Shown here piece after piece: positions 52,384 to 61,123 of a DNA stretch of 64,000 nucleotides. The position numbers were made by a program, and so were the translations under genes. The DNA is taken from contig JACKOV010000006.1 in assembly GCA_024234075.1 (NCBI GenBank), positions 62,001 through 126,000 of the forward strand, in the 5' to 3' direction. Each line of letters opens with the position of its first letter. Position 1 is the first letter of the stretch. Below the pieces are notes generated by a model, which did no database searches, was not told the DNA's origin, and worked only from the letters and a program-made list of their open reading frames with translations. This DNA is from Nevskiaceae bacterium. Lineage in GTDB: Bacteria > Pseudomonadota > Gammaproteobacteria > Steroidobacterales > Steroidobacteraceae.

Positions 52384-53712
52384 CTACCTCAACGCTCGCC
52401 CTGAAGGCGCCCCCTGGATCTGCGCCTGCACCGTCGGTGCCGCACCGCCGCCGTTGCGGCGCTGCAGCGCGAAATGCGTGCCCTCGGGCGGATGGTGCGT
52501 GAAGTAGTCCTGCACCCCGCCGACGATCGCCGTGGCGATGCTGGCGCGTCTTGCGGCCTGGCCGAGCATGCGCTCGTCGGCGGCATTGGAGATGTAGGCG
52601 GTCTCGACCAGCATCGACGGAATGTCGGGTGATTTCAGCACCACGAACCCGGCCTGCTGCACCTTGGGCTTGCGCACCGTGCCGACGCGACTCATCGAAC
52701 GCAGCACCCGCTCCGCGGCCTGCATGCTGGCCGTGATATTGGCCGACTGCGACAGGTCGAGCAGCACCGAGGCCAATGTGTCGTCCTTGTCGTCCAGCTT
52801 CACGCCGCCCTTGAGATCGGCCGCGTTCTCGCGCTCGGCCAGCCAGCGCGCCTGCTCGTCGCTCGCACCCTTTTCGGAGAGCACGTAGACCGAGGCACCC
52901 GACACGCTGCGGTCGTGGACCGAGTCGGCGTGGATCGAAACGAACATGTCGGCCTTGGCGTCGCGCGCCCGCTTGATGCGCTGGCGCAGCGTCAGGAAGT
53001 AATCGCCGTTGCGGGTCAGTACCGCGCGCATTCCGGGCTGACGATCGATGTGCGCGGCGACTTCGCGGGCGATTTCCAGCACCACGTCCTTTTCGCGCGT
53101 GCCGCCGCGACCGATCGCTCCGGGATCCGTGCCGCCGTGACCGGCATCGATCGCGACGATCACCGGCCGGCCGGTCGGGGCCGGCGCATGGGCTGCGCGG
53201 ATCGCTGTAGCAGCCGCCGGCGCCGGTGCAGAGGCGGCAGCGGACGCCGACGTCGCGGACTTGCTGCTGGCGCTGCCACCCGCCGCCGCAGCCCCCAGCT
53301 CCAGTACCAGGCGGTGCGGCTGGCCGGCACTGGCTGCCAGCGACGTCGCACGGGCCGGCGTTCCCGCCGGGAGTTCGACTACGATCCGCAAGGCGCCGTC
53401 GGGCCGCGGCGCCATCCGCAAGCCGCGCGCCAGGCCGCGTGGTGCCGGCAGGGAGCGCCCGGGTGCCAGCCTGGCCTGCTGCAGATCGAGCACCGCACGC
53501 CGCGGACCGTCCAGCATGAAAAATTCGTAGCGCGGCGCGGCACTCAGTTGCAGTTCCAGGAACGTCGGCGCCTCGCCGGGATCCGCCGAGAGCTGCAGAC
53601 CACGGATCTGGTTGGTCGCGGCATGCGCCAGCCCGGCGCCGCCGGAGAAGGCCAGCAGCACCAGCATGACGACGGCCCGGACGATCCGTGGAGAATGGAG
53701 ACTAAATTTCAC
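52384..53712 (-). CDS. N-acetylmuramoyl-L-alanine amidase (AmiB/AmiC type)
   Basis: 442 residues. A signal peptide (VVMLVLLAFSGGAGLAHAA), an AMIN domain (about 30-140) for septal targeting, an Ala-rich linker (about 145-180) and an Amidase_3 catalytic domain with IDAGHGGTDPGAIG, VLEIAREVAAHI, FVSIHADSV and VETAYISNAADE. The zinc ligands (first His, a Glu and the IHAD His) are present. It cleaves peptide stems from glycan during daughter-cell separation. No LysM domain is present at the C terminus, so it is closer to AmiC in layout although it sits in the amiB position of the operon. Confidence 0.92.
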   Translation of the reverse strand: MKFSLHSPRIVRAVVMLVLLAFSGGAGLAHAATNQIRGLQLSADPGEAPTFLELQLSAAPRYEFFMLDGPRRAVLDLQQARLAPGRSLPAPRGLARGLRMAPRPDGALRIVVELPAGTPARATSLAASAGQPHRLVLELGAAAAGGSASSKSATSASAAASAPAPAAATAIRAAHAPAPTGRPVIVAIDAGHGGTDPGAIGRGGTREKDVVLEIAREVAAHIDRQPGMRAVLTRNGDYFLTLRQRIKRARDAKADMFVSIHADSVHDRSVSGASVYVLSEKGASDEQARWLAERENAADLKGGVKLDDKDDTLASVLLDLSQSANITASMQAAERVLRSMSRVGTVRKPKVQQAGFVVLKSPDIPSMLVETAYISNAADERMLGQAARRASIATAIVGGVQDYFTHHPPEGTHFALQRRNGGGAAPTVQAQIQGAPSGRALR

Positions 53713-53772
53713 TGCTATCAGGGACTTCGGCGCGGGAGCTGGGGTGTAATCTACGTTGCGGACGGATCGACT

Positions 53773-54306
53773 TCAAGCGTGACCCGGGGTGTCGAGCCGC
53801 GCCAGCCAGGCGGCTCCGAGCTCGCTGCCGGCGCTCGCCGCGATCCGGTGCACGGCCCCCTCGACCACCAGCTGCAGCGCCAGATCGGCCGCCGGCAGCA
53901 TCTCGCCCCCCTGCTCCGGCCACTCGATCAGCCATAGTGTGCCGCCACGATCGACGTCGTCGAGGGCCAGGGCCAGCAGCGCCTCGGGGCTCTCGAGCCG
54001 ATACAGGTCGCCGTGCACGACTTCCAGCCCATCGGCCAGCACATGCCGCTCGATCAGGCTGTAGGTGGGACTGCGGATCGCGCCCGTGGCGCCGAGCCGA
54101 CGCAGCAGCCCACGTACCCAGGTCGTCTTGCCGGCCCCGAGATCGCCGCTGAGACCCACCCGCACGGCACGCCCGGGGTCGGCACGGAACGCCGCAGCAA
54201 AGGCTGCCCCCAGCCTTTCGGTTTCGGTTTCGGAGCGGGACTCGAAGCGGTGTACGCGATCCGCCGCTGCGGCGCCCTGTGCCGCCACGGGCGGCCGGAC
54301 GCTCAC
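53773..54306 (-). CDS. tsaE: tRNA threonylcarbamoyladenosine biosynthesis ATPase TsaE
   Basis: 177 residues. P-loop LSGDLGAGKTTWVRGLLRRL, SPTYSLIE, HGDLYRL and LIEWPEQG are all diagnostic. TsaE drives turnover of the TsaB-TsaD complex that makes t6A37 in tRNAs reading ANN codons. The GTG start at 54306 overlaps the nnr stop (GTGA). It sits between nnr and the amidase gene as in other gammaproteobacteria. Confidence 0.94.
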   Translation of the reverse strand: MSVRPPVAAQGAAAADRVHRFESRSETETERLGAAFAAAFRADPGRAVRVGLSGDLGAGKTTWVRGLLRRLGATGAIRSPTYSLIERHVLADGLEVVHGDLYRLESPEALLALALDDVDRGGTLWLIEWPEQGGEMLPAADLALQLVVEGAVHRIAASAGSELGAAWLARLDTPGHA

Positions 54307-55790
54307 TGCAGATTGACCCAGGTGCGGATCTCCTGCGCGACCTCGCTGGCCAGCAGGCCGCGCTCGCCGTTGCGCGCCTCGGCATCGCCCGCCATCGCAT
54401 GCACCAGCACTCCGACCCGGGTGGCTGTCCAGGTGTCGCCGACCTGGGCCGCGATACCGGCGATCGCACCTGTCAGCACATCGCCCATGCCGGGTGCGGC
54501 CATGCCGGGATTGCCGCGCTCGCAGATCGCGGCCACGCGGCCCGTGCCGCCGACCAAGGTGCCGGCGCCCTTAAGCACGACGATGCCGCCGTAGCGCCCC
54601 ACCAGTGCATCGAGCGCCCCCAGCCGATCGGACTGGATCGCCGCGGTATCGACCCCGAGCAGGCGCGCCGCCTCGCCCGGGTGCGGCGTCAGCACCCAAT
54701 TGCCGCGCGCCGTGCAAGCCTGCGCCGCCAGCAGATTCAAGGCATCGGCATCGACGATCAGCGGCTTCGGCGTGTCGATCACCCGCGCAAAGACCCGTTG
54801 CGCCCAGTTGCAGCGACCGAGCCCGGGGCCGATCGCGATCACGTCGGCCCGTGCCAGATGCTCGTCGATCGCCTGCGGGTCCTCGAGCGCATGCACGATC
54901 AGCTCGGGCCGCCCACCCGCCACCGCGAGCGCGCATTCCGGTGCCGCCAGCACCGTCACCAGGCCCGCACCCACCCGCAGCGCCGCTTCGCCGGCCAGCC
55001 GGGTGGCACCGGGCATGCCCGGCCCGCTGCCGATCACCAGCACGCGACCGAAAGATCCCTTGTGCGCCGCCCGCGGCCGGCGCGGCAAGGCCGTGCCGAT
55101 CTCGCTCTCGAGGATGCGCTGCAGCCGCGGCCGCAGCGAGTCGCGCTCGGGAGCGGTGACTTCGAGATCGTCGAAAAAAATCGTGCCGCAATACTCGGGG
55201 CCATCGCCGAGATACAGCCCGGTCTTCAGACCGACGAAAGTGATCGTGCAATCGGCCCGCACCGCCGCCCCCAGGGGCAGACCCGTGTCGCCGGACAAGC
55301 CGGACGGGATGTCGAGCGCAAACACCGGTCGACCACAGGCATTGATCGCCGCGATCGCCGCCGCGAAGGCCGGCCGGACCGGCCCCTCCAGTCCCGTGCC
55401 GAGCAAGGCATCGACCACCACGTCGCCGCTGACCAGCCCCGCAGCCCCTCCTCCCCAAGGTTCGACTTCGCCCGCGCTCGCGACGAAGTCCTGCCAGGCC
55501 CTGCGCGCATCGCCACGCAATCCCTGCGGGTCGGCGACCGCCAGCACCCGCACATCGAGCCCCGCGGCCTGGGCGAAGCGCGCCAGCACATAGCCGTCGC
55601 CGGCGTTGTTGCCGGAGCCGCAGACGATCGCGATGTGATGCGCCATCGGCCAGCGCGTACGCATGATGCGCAAGCTCGCCTCGCCGGCACGCTTCATCAG
55701 CGTGTAACCGGGGACACCCTGCTCGCAGATCGCGTGCTGATCGAGATCGCGGACCTGGCGGGTGGAGTAGATCGCGGTGGGCAGGGCCAT
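54303..55790 (-). CDS. nnr: Bifunctional NAD(P)H-hydrate epimerase / ADP-dependent NAD(P)H-hydrate dehydratase
   Basis: 495 residues. The N-terminal epimerase domain (about 1-215) has VCGSGNNAGDGYVLARFA and DALLGTGLEGPV. The C-terminal ribokinase-like dehydratase domain (about 230-495) has FGRVLVIGSGPGMPGATRLA, LTPHPGEAARLLG and NPGMAAPGMGDVLTG. It repairs hydrated NADH and NADPH. The ATG at 55790 lies only six bases from a TATAAT box on the same strand, so the mRNA may lack a leader. It is the first gene of the array leading to purA and diverges from queG with 28 bases between the two starts. Confidence 0.93.
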   Translation of the reverse strand: MALPTAIYSTRQVRDLDQHAICEQGVPGYTLMKRAGEASLRIMRTRWPMAHHIAIVCGSGNNAGDGYVLARFAQAAGLDVRVLAVADPQGLRGDARRAWQDFVASAGEVEPWGGGAAGLVSGDVVVDALLGTGLEGPVRPAFAAAIAAINACGRPVFALDIPSGLSGDTGLPLGAAVRADCTITFVGLKTGLYLGDGPEYCGTIFFDDLEVTAPERDSLRPRLQRILESEIGTALPRRPRAAHKGSFGRVLVIGSGPGMPGATRLAGEAALRVGAGLVTVLAAPECALAVAGGRPELIVHALEDPQAIDEHLARADVIAIGPGLGRCNWAQRVFARVIDTPKPLIVDADALNLLAAQACTARGNWVLTPHPGEAARLLGVDTAAIQSDRLGALDALVGRYGGIVVLKGAGTLVGGTGRVAAICERGNPGMAAPGMGDVLTGAIAGIAAQVGDTWTATRVGVLVHAMAGDAEARNGERGLLASEVAQEIRTWVNLQ

Positions 55791-55796
55791 CCGGAC

Positions 55797-55802
55797 ATTA
55801 TA
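55797..55802 (-). promoter_or_regulatory. Consensus -10 box in front of nnr
   Basis: On the minus strand the sequence reads TATAAT-GTCCGG-ATG. If the hexamer spans -12 to -7, the +1 position falls on the A of the nnr start codon. No good -35 hexamer is found 16-18 bases upstream. The box lies within the 28-base gap between the divergent nnr and queG starts. Confidence 0.5.
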
Positions 55803-55818
55803 CTGACCAGCACCTGCC

Positions 55819-56901
55819 ATGCCGGACACGACGACGCCCCCCAACCTCGACGCCCTGCGGCGCGAACTTGAGCCGCTGGCCCGGCAGCTCGGCTTCACCG
55901 CAATCGGCGTAACCGGCATCGATCTCGCCGCCGACGAGGCCCGGTTCGAAGCCTGGCTCGAGGCCGGCATGCACGGCGAGATGGACTACATGCAGCGGCA
56001 CGGACAGCGACGCAGCCGCCCGGCCGAACTCGTCCCCGGCACGCTGCGGGTCATCTCGGTGGCGATGGACTACCGCGGCAGCGACGCCGCCGACGCCATG
56101 ACGGTGCTGAACGATCCGACGCTCGGCTATGTGTCGCGCTATGCGCTCGGCCGCGACTACCACAAGATCATGCGCCCGGCCCTGCAGCGACTCGCCGACC
56201 AGCTGGCTGCACGCGTCGGCCCTTTCGGCCACCGCGTGTTCGTCGACTCCGCGCCGGTGCTCGAAAAACCCCTGGCCCGCAACGCCGGCCTCGGCTGGAT
56301 CGGCAAGCACACCAACCTGATCGCCCGCGATGCCGGCTCCTGGTTTTTTCTCGGCGAGATCTATACCGACCTGCCGTTGCCGGTCGACGCACCGGCGAGC
56401 GCGCATTGCGGCAGTTGCGAAGCCTGTCTGCCGGCCTGCCCGACCGCCGCGATCATCGCCCCCCACCAGCTCGATGCGCGGCGCTGCATCTCTTACCTCA
56501 CGATCGAGCTCAAAGGCGCGATCCCCGAGGACCTGCGCCCCCTGCTCGGCAACCGGATCTACGGCTGCGACGACTGCCAGCTCGTCTGCCCCTGGAACAA
56601 GTTCGCGCGCGACGCTGCGCATCCGGACTTCAAAATCCGCCACGGCCTCGACGCTCCGCGCCTGACCGACTTGTTTGCCTGGACCCGGGAACAGTTCGAA
56701 ACGCGCATGGCCGGCTCGGCGATCTACCGGATCGGCCACGAGCGCTGGCTGCGGAACATCGCCGTGGCGCTGGGCAACGCGCCGAGCAGCGCGGCGGTCA
56801 TCGACGCGCTGCAGCGGCGTGTGCAGGATGCTTCAGTACTGGTGCGCGAGCACGTTGCCTGGGCATTGACACGGCACAGTTCGAACAGCTCGCCAGGCTG
56901 A
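55819..56901 (+). CDS. queG: Epoxyqueuosine reductase QueG
   Basis: 360 residues. Last step of queuosine synthesis: reduction of epoxyqueuosine in tRNA with a cobalamin and two 4Fe-4S clusters. The N-terminal domain has SVAMDYR and DSAPVLEKPLARNAGLGWIG; the cluster segments are CGSCEACLPACPTAAI and CDDCQLVCPWN, which give eight cysteines. A C-terminal HEAT-like part ends the protein. Its first base lies 28 bases from the nnr start on the other strand, and it converges on panC. queC and the precursor transporter are found at the two ends of the window. Confidence 0.95.
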   Translation: MPDTTTPPNLDALRRELEPLARQLGFTAIGVTGIDLAADEARFEAWLEAGMHGEMDYMQRHGQRRSRPAELVPGTLRVISVAMDYRGSDAADAMTVLNDPTLGYVSRYALGRDYHKIMRPALQRLADQLAARVGPFGHRVFVDSAPVLEKPLARNAGLGWIGKHTNLIARDAGSWFFLGEIYTDLPLPVDAPASAHCGSCEACLPACPTAAIIAPHQLDARRCISYLTIELKGAIPEDLRPLLGNRIYGCDDCQLVCPWNKFARDAAHPDFKIRHGLDAPRLTDLFAWTREQFETRMAGSAIYRIGHERWLRNIAVALGNAPSSAAVIDALQRRVQDASVLVREHVAWALTRHSSNSSPG

Positions 56902-56908
56902 CCGGCGC

Positions 56909-57775
56909 CTACGTCGTGCGGGGCGGCCCCGCGACGATCCGCAGATTGTCGATCAACCGTGCACGACCCAGCCGCGCGGCGACCAGCGCCACGAGTTCGG
57001 CATCGTCCGCTTGCGGCAACTGCAGGTCGGCCGCCCGGCGTACGGCAAAATAGTCGACCTGGAAGCCCGCGGCAGCCAGCCGCGCGGTGGCCGCGGACTC
57101 CAGCGCGGCGAAATCGCGCCCACCGCCTTCGATCACCGCAACCGCGCGCTGCAGCTCGGCGTAGAGCCTCGGCGCCAGGCCGCGCTGCGTCGCATCTAGG
57201 TACTGGTTGCGCGAGCTCATGGCCAGTCCATCGGCCTCGCGCATGGTCGGCGCACCGACGATCCGAACCGGTAGGCAGAGATCCGCGACCATGCGGCGGA
57301 TCACCGTCAACTGCTGGAAATCCTTCTCGCCGAACACCGCCACATCCGGCTGCACGATGTTGAACAGCTTCGCGACCACGGTGGCGACGCCTTCGAAATG
57401 CCCCGGACGAAACTCCCCGCAAAGAATCGTCGACAGACCCGGCACCTCGACGCGGGTGGCGATGTCCGGGGCCGAGGGATACATCTCAGCGACATCCGGC
57501 TGGAACATCAGATCGCAACCCGCCTCGGCAAGCATGCCGGCATCGCGACCGGGTGTGCGTGGATAGTGGTTGAAGTCCTCGTTGGGTCCGAACTGCATCG
57601 GGTTGACGAAAATACTGGCCACGAAGCGTTGACCGTGGCGACGCGCGAGCTCGATCAGGCTGATATGCCCGGCGTGCAGATTGCCCATGGTCGGCACGAA
57701 TGCCACCTGCTCGCCTGCGGCCCGCCAGGCCGCGACGCGCTCGCGCACCGCCGCGATCGTGGTGACGATATCCAT
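56909..57775 (-). CDS. panC: Pantothenate synthetase
   Basis: 288 residues from the ATG at 57775. The nucleotide-binding signature is MGNLHAGHISLIELAR (HxGH form), with FGEKDFQQ and the KMSKS-like ADGLAMSSRNQYL. It joins pantoate and beta-alanine using ATP. It follows panB with a 13-base gap; the start at 57877 overlaps panB and was rejected. Confidence 0.96.
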   Translation of the reverse strand: MDIVTTIAAVRERVAAWRAAGEQVAFVPTMGNLHAGHISLIELARRHGQRFVASIFVNPMQFGPNEDFNHYPRTPGRDAGMLAEAGCDLMFQPDVAEMYPSAPDIATRVEVPGLSTILCGEFRPGHFEGVATVVAKLFNIVQPDVAVFGEKDFQQLTVIRRMVADLCLPVRIVGAPTMREADGLAMSSRNQYLDATQRGLAPRLYAELQRAVAVIEGGGRDFAALESAATARLAAAGFQVDYFAVRRAADLQLPQADDAELVALVAARLGRARLIDNLRIVAGPPRTT

Positions 57776-57788
57776 GCGTGGCGTCGCG

Positions 57789-58619
57789 TCAGGCGAAGCC
57801 GTGTTCGGGCGCGGGGTAGCTGCGGTCCTTGACCGCGCGCACGTAGCGTTGCAGCGCATCGAGATTGCCGGAAGCACCCTGCATGCAATTGAGCACGAAG
57901 CGCGGCTTGCGGCCGGTCGTGATGTCGAGCACGTCGTAGAGCACCAGGATCTGGCCGTCGGTATGCGGTCCGGCCCCGATGCCGATCACCGGCACCGACA
58001 GCGCTTCGGTGATCCGCCGGCCGAGTTCGTTCGGGATGCATTCGAGCAGCACCATGTCCGCGCCGGCGGATTCGAGCGACTTGGCGTTGGCGATCATCCG
58101 CTCGGCCGCGTCGGACTCGCGCCCCTGCACGCGGAAGCCGCCGGTCTTGTGAACCGACTGGGGCTTCAATCCGAGGTGCGCGCAGACCGCGATGTCGTGG
58201 CCTGCCAGGTACTCGACGGTATCGATCTGCGAGGGGCCGCTCTCGAGCTTGATCACCTCCGCCCCACCTTGCTGCATCAGCCGCACGGCATTCGCCAGCG
58301 CGACGTCGCGATTGGGGTAGCTCGCGAACGGCAGATCGGCCATCAGCATCGGCCGCTGCAGGCCACGCGCGACGGCCTTGCAGTGGTAGACCATGTCATC
58401 CATGGTCACCGGCACCGTGGTGTCCTGCCCCTGGATCACCATGCCGAGCGAATCGCCGACCAGCACCACATCGGCATCGGCTTCATCGACCAGCACGGCA
58501 AAGCTCGCGTCGTAGCAGGTCAGGCAGGCGATCTTCTCGCCGCTCGCCTTCATCCGCTCGAGTGTCGACAGCGAGACCGACGGGCGGGCCGAATCGCGCA
58601 TTTGCAGCTGCGTGTACAT
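57789..58619 (-). CDS. panB: 3-methyl-2-oxobutanoate hydroxymethyltransferase
   Basis: 276 residues. TIM-barrel enzyme that makes ketopantoate from 2-oxoisovalerate and methylene-tetrahydrofolate. Diagnostic segments are CLTCYDASFAVLVDEADADV with the metal-binding Asp in GDSLGMVIQG, MADLPFAS, KLE, AHLGLKPQS and IGAGPHTDGQILV. It lies between folK and panC in the usual pcnB-folK-panB-panC order. Confidence 0.96.
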   Translation of the reverse strand: MYTQLQMRDSARPSVSLSTLERMKASGEKIACLTCYDASFAVLVDEADADVVLVGDSLGMVIQGQDTTVPVTMDDMVYHCKAVARGLQRPMLMADLPFASYPNRDVALANAVRLMQQGGAEVIKLESGPSQIDTVEYLAGHDIAVCAHLGLKPQSVHKTGGFRVQGRESDAAERMIANAKSLESAGADMVLLECIPNELGRRITEALSVPVIGIGAGPHTDGQILVLYDVLDITTGRKPRFVLNCMQGASGNLDALQRYVRAVKDRSYPAPEHGFA

Positions 58620-58750
58620 CGATGGCGTCCCTCAGCGCACCGGACGGCGCAATGGTAATTGTAGTAAAGCCGGCCGAACCGCATCGGCTCCCCGGCGATC
58701 CGGGGCCGGAGCGATGCGCGCTCGCCGACCGGCACGACATTCTGGCTCGG

Positions 58751-59242
58751 TCAATCGAGCCGCCGCAGACCGCGATCGGGCACGACCGCAGCGAGGTCCC
58801 TGACCCGACCCAGACCCGGCACCTCGAGATCCGGCGCCAGGTCGCGTAGCGGATGCAGCACGAAGTCGCGGACGGCGATACCGGGATGCGGCAGGGTCAG
58901 CTGCTCGTCGGCATGGCGCAACCTGCCGAACATCAGCAGATCGAGGTCGATCTCCCGGGGGCCCCAGCGTTGTCGCGGCGGCGTACGGCCGAGTGCCGCT
59001 TCGAGCGCCCGCAGAGCCGCGAACAGCGGCAGCAACGGCTCGCGGGTCAGCAAACCGACGACGGCATTGTGGAAATCGGGCTGCTCCACGGGCCCGTAGG
59101 CGCGTGTGACGTAGAGCGGCGAACGGGCCACGAACCGCGTCCGCGGCAGCGCCGCCAGCGCGTCCACCGCCGCCTGCACCCTTGCGCGGGAATCGCCGAG
59201 ATTGCTGCCGATCCCGACGTAGACCGGCTGCCAGACAAGCAT
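58751..59242 (-). CDS. folK: 2-amino-4-hydroxy-6-hydroxymethyldihydropteridine diphosphokinase
   Basis: 163 residues from the ATG at 59242. Signature parts: YVGIGSNLGD at the start, QPDFHNAV, and RWGPREIDLDLLMFG with LPHPG following. It phosphorylates the pterin precursor of folate with ATP. It starts 5 bases after pcnB and ends 131 bases before panB. A longer reading to 59446 lies inside pcnB in another frame and was rejected. Confidence 0.95.
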   Translation of the reverse strand: MLVWQPVYVGIGSNLGDSRARVQAAVDALAALPRTRFVARSPLYVTRAYGPVEQPDFHNAVVGLLTREPLLPLFAALRALEAALGRTPPRQRWGPREIDLDLLMFGRLRHADEQLTLPHPGIAVRDFVLHPLRDLAPDLEVPGLGRVRDLAAVVPDRGLRRLD

Positions 59243-59247
59243 GCGAT

Positions 59248-60915
59248 TCAGCCCGGCACGACTCCGGTTCCGCCGCCCCCGCCTCCACCACCGCGCGGTC
59301 CACGACCTCCGCGACGGCGCCGGCGACGGCCTCCCGGCGCGCGCGACCCGGACGAGCCCACCCCGCGCGGCGCGGCGCGGCGGCTTTCGGCCGCATCCGC
59401 CAGATCGACCCGCTGCGGTGGCGAGGCCTCCTGCAACGCGATCCACCAGTCGACCAGTTCGCGGCTGACCAGCCCCGCTTCGGCCCGCAACACCAACAGA
59501 TCGAAGGCCGCACGGAAGCGCGGATTCTCGAGCAACCGCAACGCCCGACGACCCCGTGGCGCCTCCAGCCGTGGCTGCATCGCGAACATGTCACGCACCC
59601 CGAGCGCGAAACGGCGCGGCAGCGCGACCCGCGGCTGGATCACCCGAATCGCGGCATCGACGGCATCGAGAATCGAGCCGACATCGCTCCAGCGCTCGCG
59701 CGGCAGTGCTTCGATCGCCTCGCCGATCGGTCCGTACAGCAGGATCGCGAACAGGAAACTCGGCGTCACCGGGCGGTCCGCGCCGACCCGCGCGTCGGTG
59801 TTCTCGAGTCCGCACAACAGCAGCTTCTCAACCGGGCTGCCCGGATGGCGCGCCAGGAAACGCCCGAGGTTCGGCAACAGCACCTCGAGCAACGCGCGAT
59901 CGCGCAGCACCTGCAGGCTGCGGACGCCATGACCGGTCAGGAACAGCTTCAGCGTTTCGTCGAACAGGCGCGCGGCCGGTACCCCCGCCAGCAGCTCGCG
60001 CAGCTGACCGATCGGCTCGGCCGTGGCCGGGTCGAGATGGAAGCCGAGCTTCGCCTCGAAACGCGCGGCGCGCAGCATGCGCACCGGATCTTCGCGGTAA
60101 CGGGTTTCCGGGTCGCCGATCAGCTTCAGACGTCGCGCCTGCACGTCCTCAAAGCCGCCGACATAGTCCCAGATGGAGAAGTCGGCGATGTTGTAATAGA
60201 GCGCGTTGGCACTGAAATCGCGGCGCCAGACATCCTCGTCGATGTTGCCGTAGACGTTGTCGCGCAGGATCCGGCCGTGCTCGTTGACGACCCGTTCGGA
60301 GTCCGGATCGTCATCGCGATCGCGCAGCTCGTCACGCATCGCGGCGGCGCGGCCGGATCGCGGCGAAACCGCCGATGTCTCGTGGTTGTCGCCTGCGACA
60401 CCCGCATCGCCGGCGTCGTCTTCCTGGTCGTCATCATCGTCGTCGGCAAAATCCGCAACGGCTGCGGCATCGGCTCCGCTGGCGTCGAAGCCATCGTCGA
60501 CTCCAGCCTCGTCATCACCCTCGAGCACGTCGTCTTCGTCTATCGTGGCGATCGGCTCCTCGACCTCGTCCGGCGCGGTCGAAGCCCGGAAGGTCGCGAC
60601 CTCGATGGTCTCGCGGCCGAAGAACACATGCGCCAGCCGGAAGCGCCGGCCGACCAGCCGGCAGTTGCGGAACAGCCGCCTGACCTCTTCGGGCTGGGCG
60701 TTGGTCGCCACGTCGAAATCCTTGGGTTCCAGCCCGAGCATCAGGTCCCGGACACAGCCGCCGACCAGGAAGGCCTGGTAGCCCGCCTCCTTCAGGCGAT
60801 ACAGCACCCGGAGCGCATCCGGGGAGATGTTGGAACGGGAGATCGGGTGGGCGTCACGAGGGATGATCCGGGCGAGCCCCGGAACGGCCTCGAGTGAGGC
60901 AGGAAATGAGTTCAA
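59248..60915 (-). CDS. pcnB: Poly(A) polymerase I PcnB with acidic insertion and Gly/Arg tail
   Basis: About 555 residues from a TTG at 60915. The nucleotidyltransferase core has GYQAFLVGGCVRDLMLG and PKDFDVATNA with the catalytic Asp pair, then RRDFSANALYYN and the RNA-binding domain with RYREDPVRMLRAARFEAKL. Between IEVATFRAS and LRDNVYGNIDEDVWRRD the family has a short linker; here about 90-95 residues are found (about 60290-60580), dominated by Asp/Glu with an Asp6 run. The protein ends in a basic Arg6 tract and a Gly8 run (59248-59362). A GTG at 60981 is in frame but lies upstream of a probable promoter. PcnB tags RNA 3' ends for decay. Confidence 0.9.
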   Translation of the reverse strand: MNSFPASLEAVPGLARIIPRDAHPISRSNISPDALRVLYRLKEAGYQAFLVGGCVRDLMLGLEPKDFDVATNAQPEEVRRLFRNCRLVGRRFRLAHVFFGRETIEVATFRASTAPDEVEEPIATIDEDDVLEGDDEAGVDDGFDASGADAAAVADFADDDDDDQEDDAGDAGVAGDNHETSAVSPRSGRAAAMRDELRDRDDDPDSERVVNEHGRILRDNVYGNIDEDVWRRDFSANALYYNIADFSIWDYVGGFEDVQARRLKLIGDPETRYREDPVRMLRAARFEAKLGFHLDPATAEPIGQLRELLAGVPAARLFDETLKLFLTGHGVRSLQVLRDRALLEVLLPNLGRFLARHPGSPVEKLLLCGLENTDARVGADRPVTPSFLFAILLYGPIGEAIEALPRERWSDVGSILDAVDAAIRVIQPRVALPRRFALGVRDMFAMQPRLEAPRGRRALRLLENPRFRAAFDLLVLRAEAGLVSRELVDWWIALQEASPPQRVDLADAAESRRAAPRGVGSSGSRAPGGRRRRRRGGRGPRGGGGGGGGTGVVPG

Positions 60916-60931
60916 GTGAGGACTTTTCCGC

Positions 60932-60959
60932 TTGAGCAACAAAGAGCAGCGAATATAAT
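60932..60959 (+). promoter_or_regulatory. Promoter of tRNA-Glu
   Basis: TTGAGC at 60932-60937, a 16-base spacer, and a perfect TATAAT at 60954-60959, followed by a GC-rich discriminator CCGCGCC. The start of RNA would be near 60966, about 27 bases before the tRNA. The same AT-rich core may also serve pcnB on the opposite strand. Confidence 0.75.
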
Positions 60960-60992
60960 ACCGCGCCGCCGTTCTGGGCACGGCCTACCGAC

Positions 60993-61068
60993 GCTCCTTT
61001 CGTCTAGAGGCCCAGGACATAGCCCTCTCAAGGCTGTAACACGGGTTCGAATCCCGTAAGGAGCGCCA
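60993..61068 (+). tRNA. tRNA-Glu (anticodon CTC)
   Basis: 76 bases with encoded CCA. Acceptor GCTCCTT (60993-60999) pairs with AAGGAGC (61058-61064), discriminator G at 61065 and CCA at 61066-61068. The anticodon loop CTCTCAA holds CTC at 61027-61029, reading GAG. The T arm contains GGGTTCGAATCCC. CTC is the less common glutamate anticodon and usually supplements a TTC tRNA. Confidence 0.97.
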
Positions 61069-61086
61069 CCTTTCGAGCACTGGTCT

Positions 61087-61114
61087 CCCACGGCCCCGGG
61101 AATGGGGTCGTGGG
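61087..61114. terminator. Bidirectional hairpin between tRNA-Glu and the Yip1-domain gene
   Basis: CCCACGGCCCC (61087-61097) pairs with GGGGTCGTGGG (61104-61114) over 11 positions, ten Watson-Crick and one G-T, around a six-base loop GGGAAT. It lies 19 bases beyond tRNA-Glu and 10 bases beyond the stop of the convergent gene, so it can end both transcripts. No T-run. Confidence 0.7.
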
Positions 61115-61123
61115 GGCGCTCGG

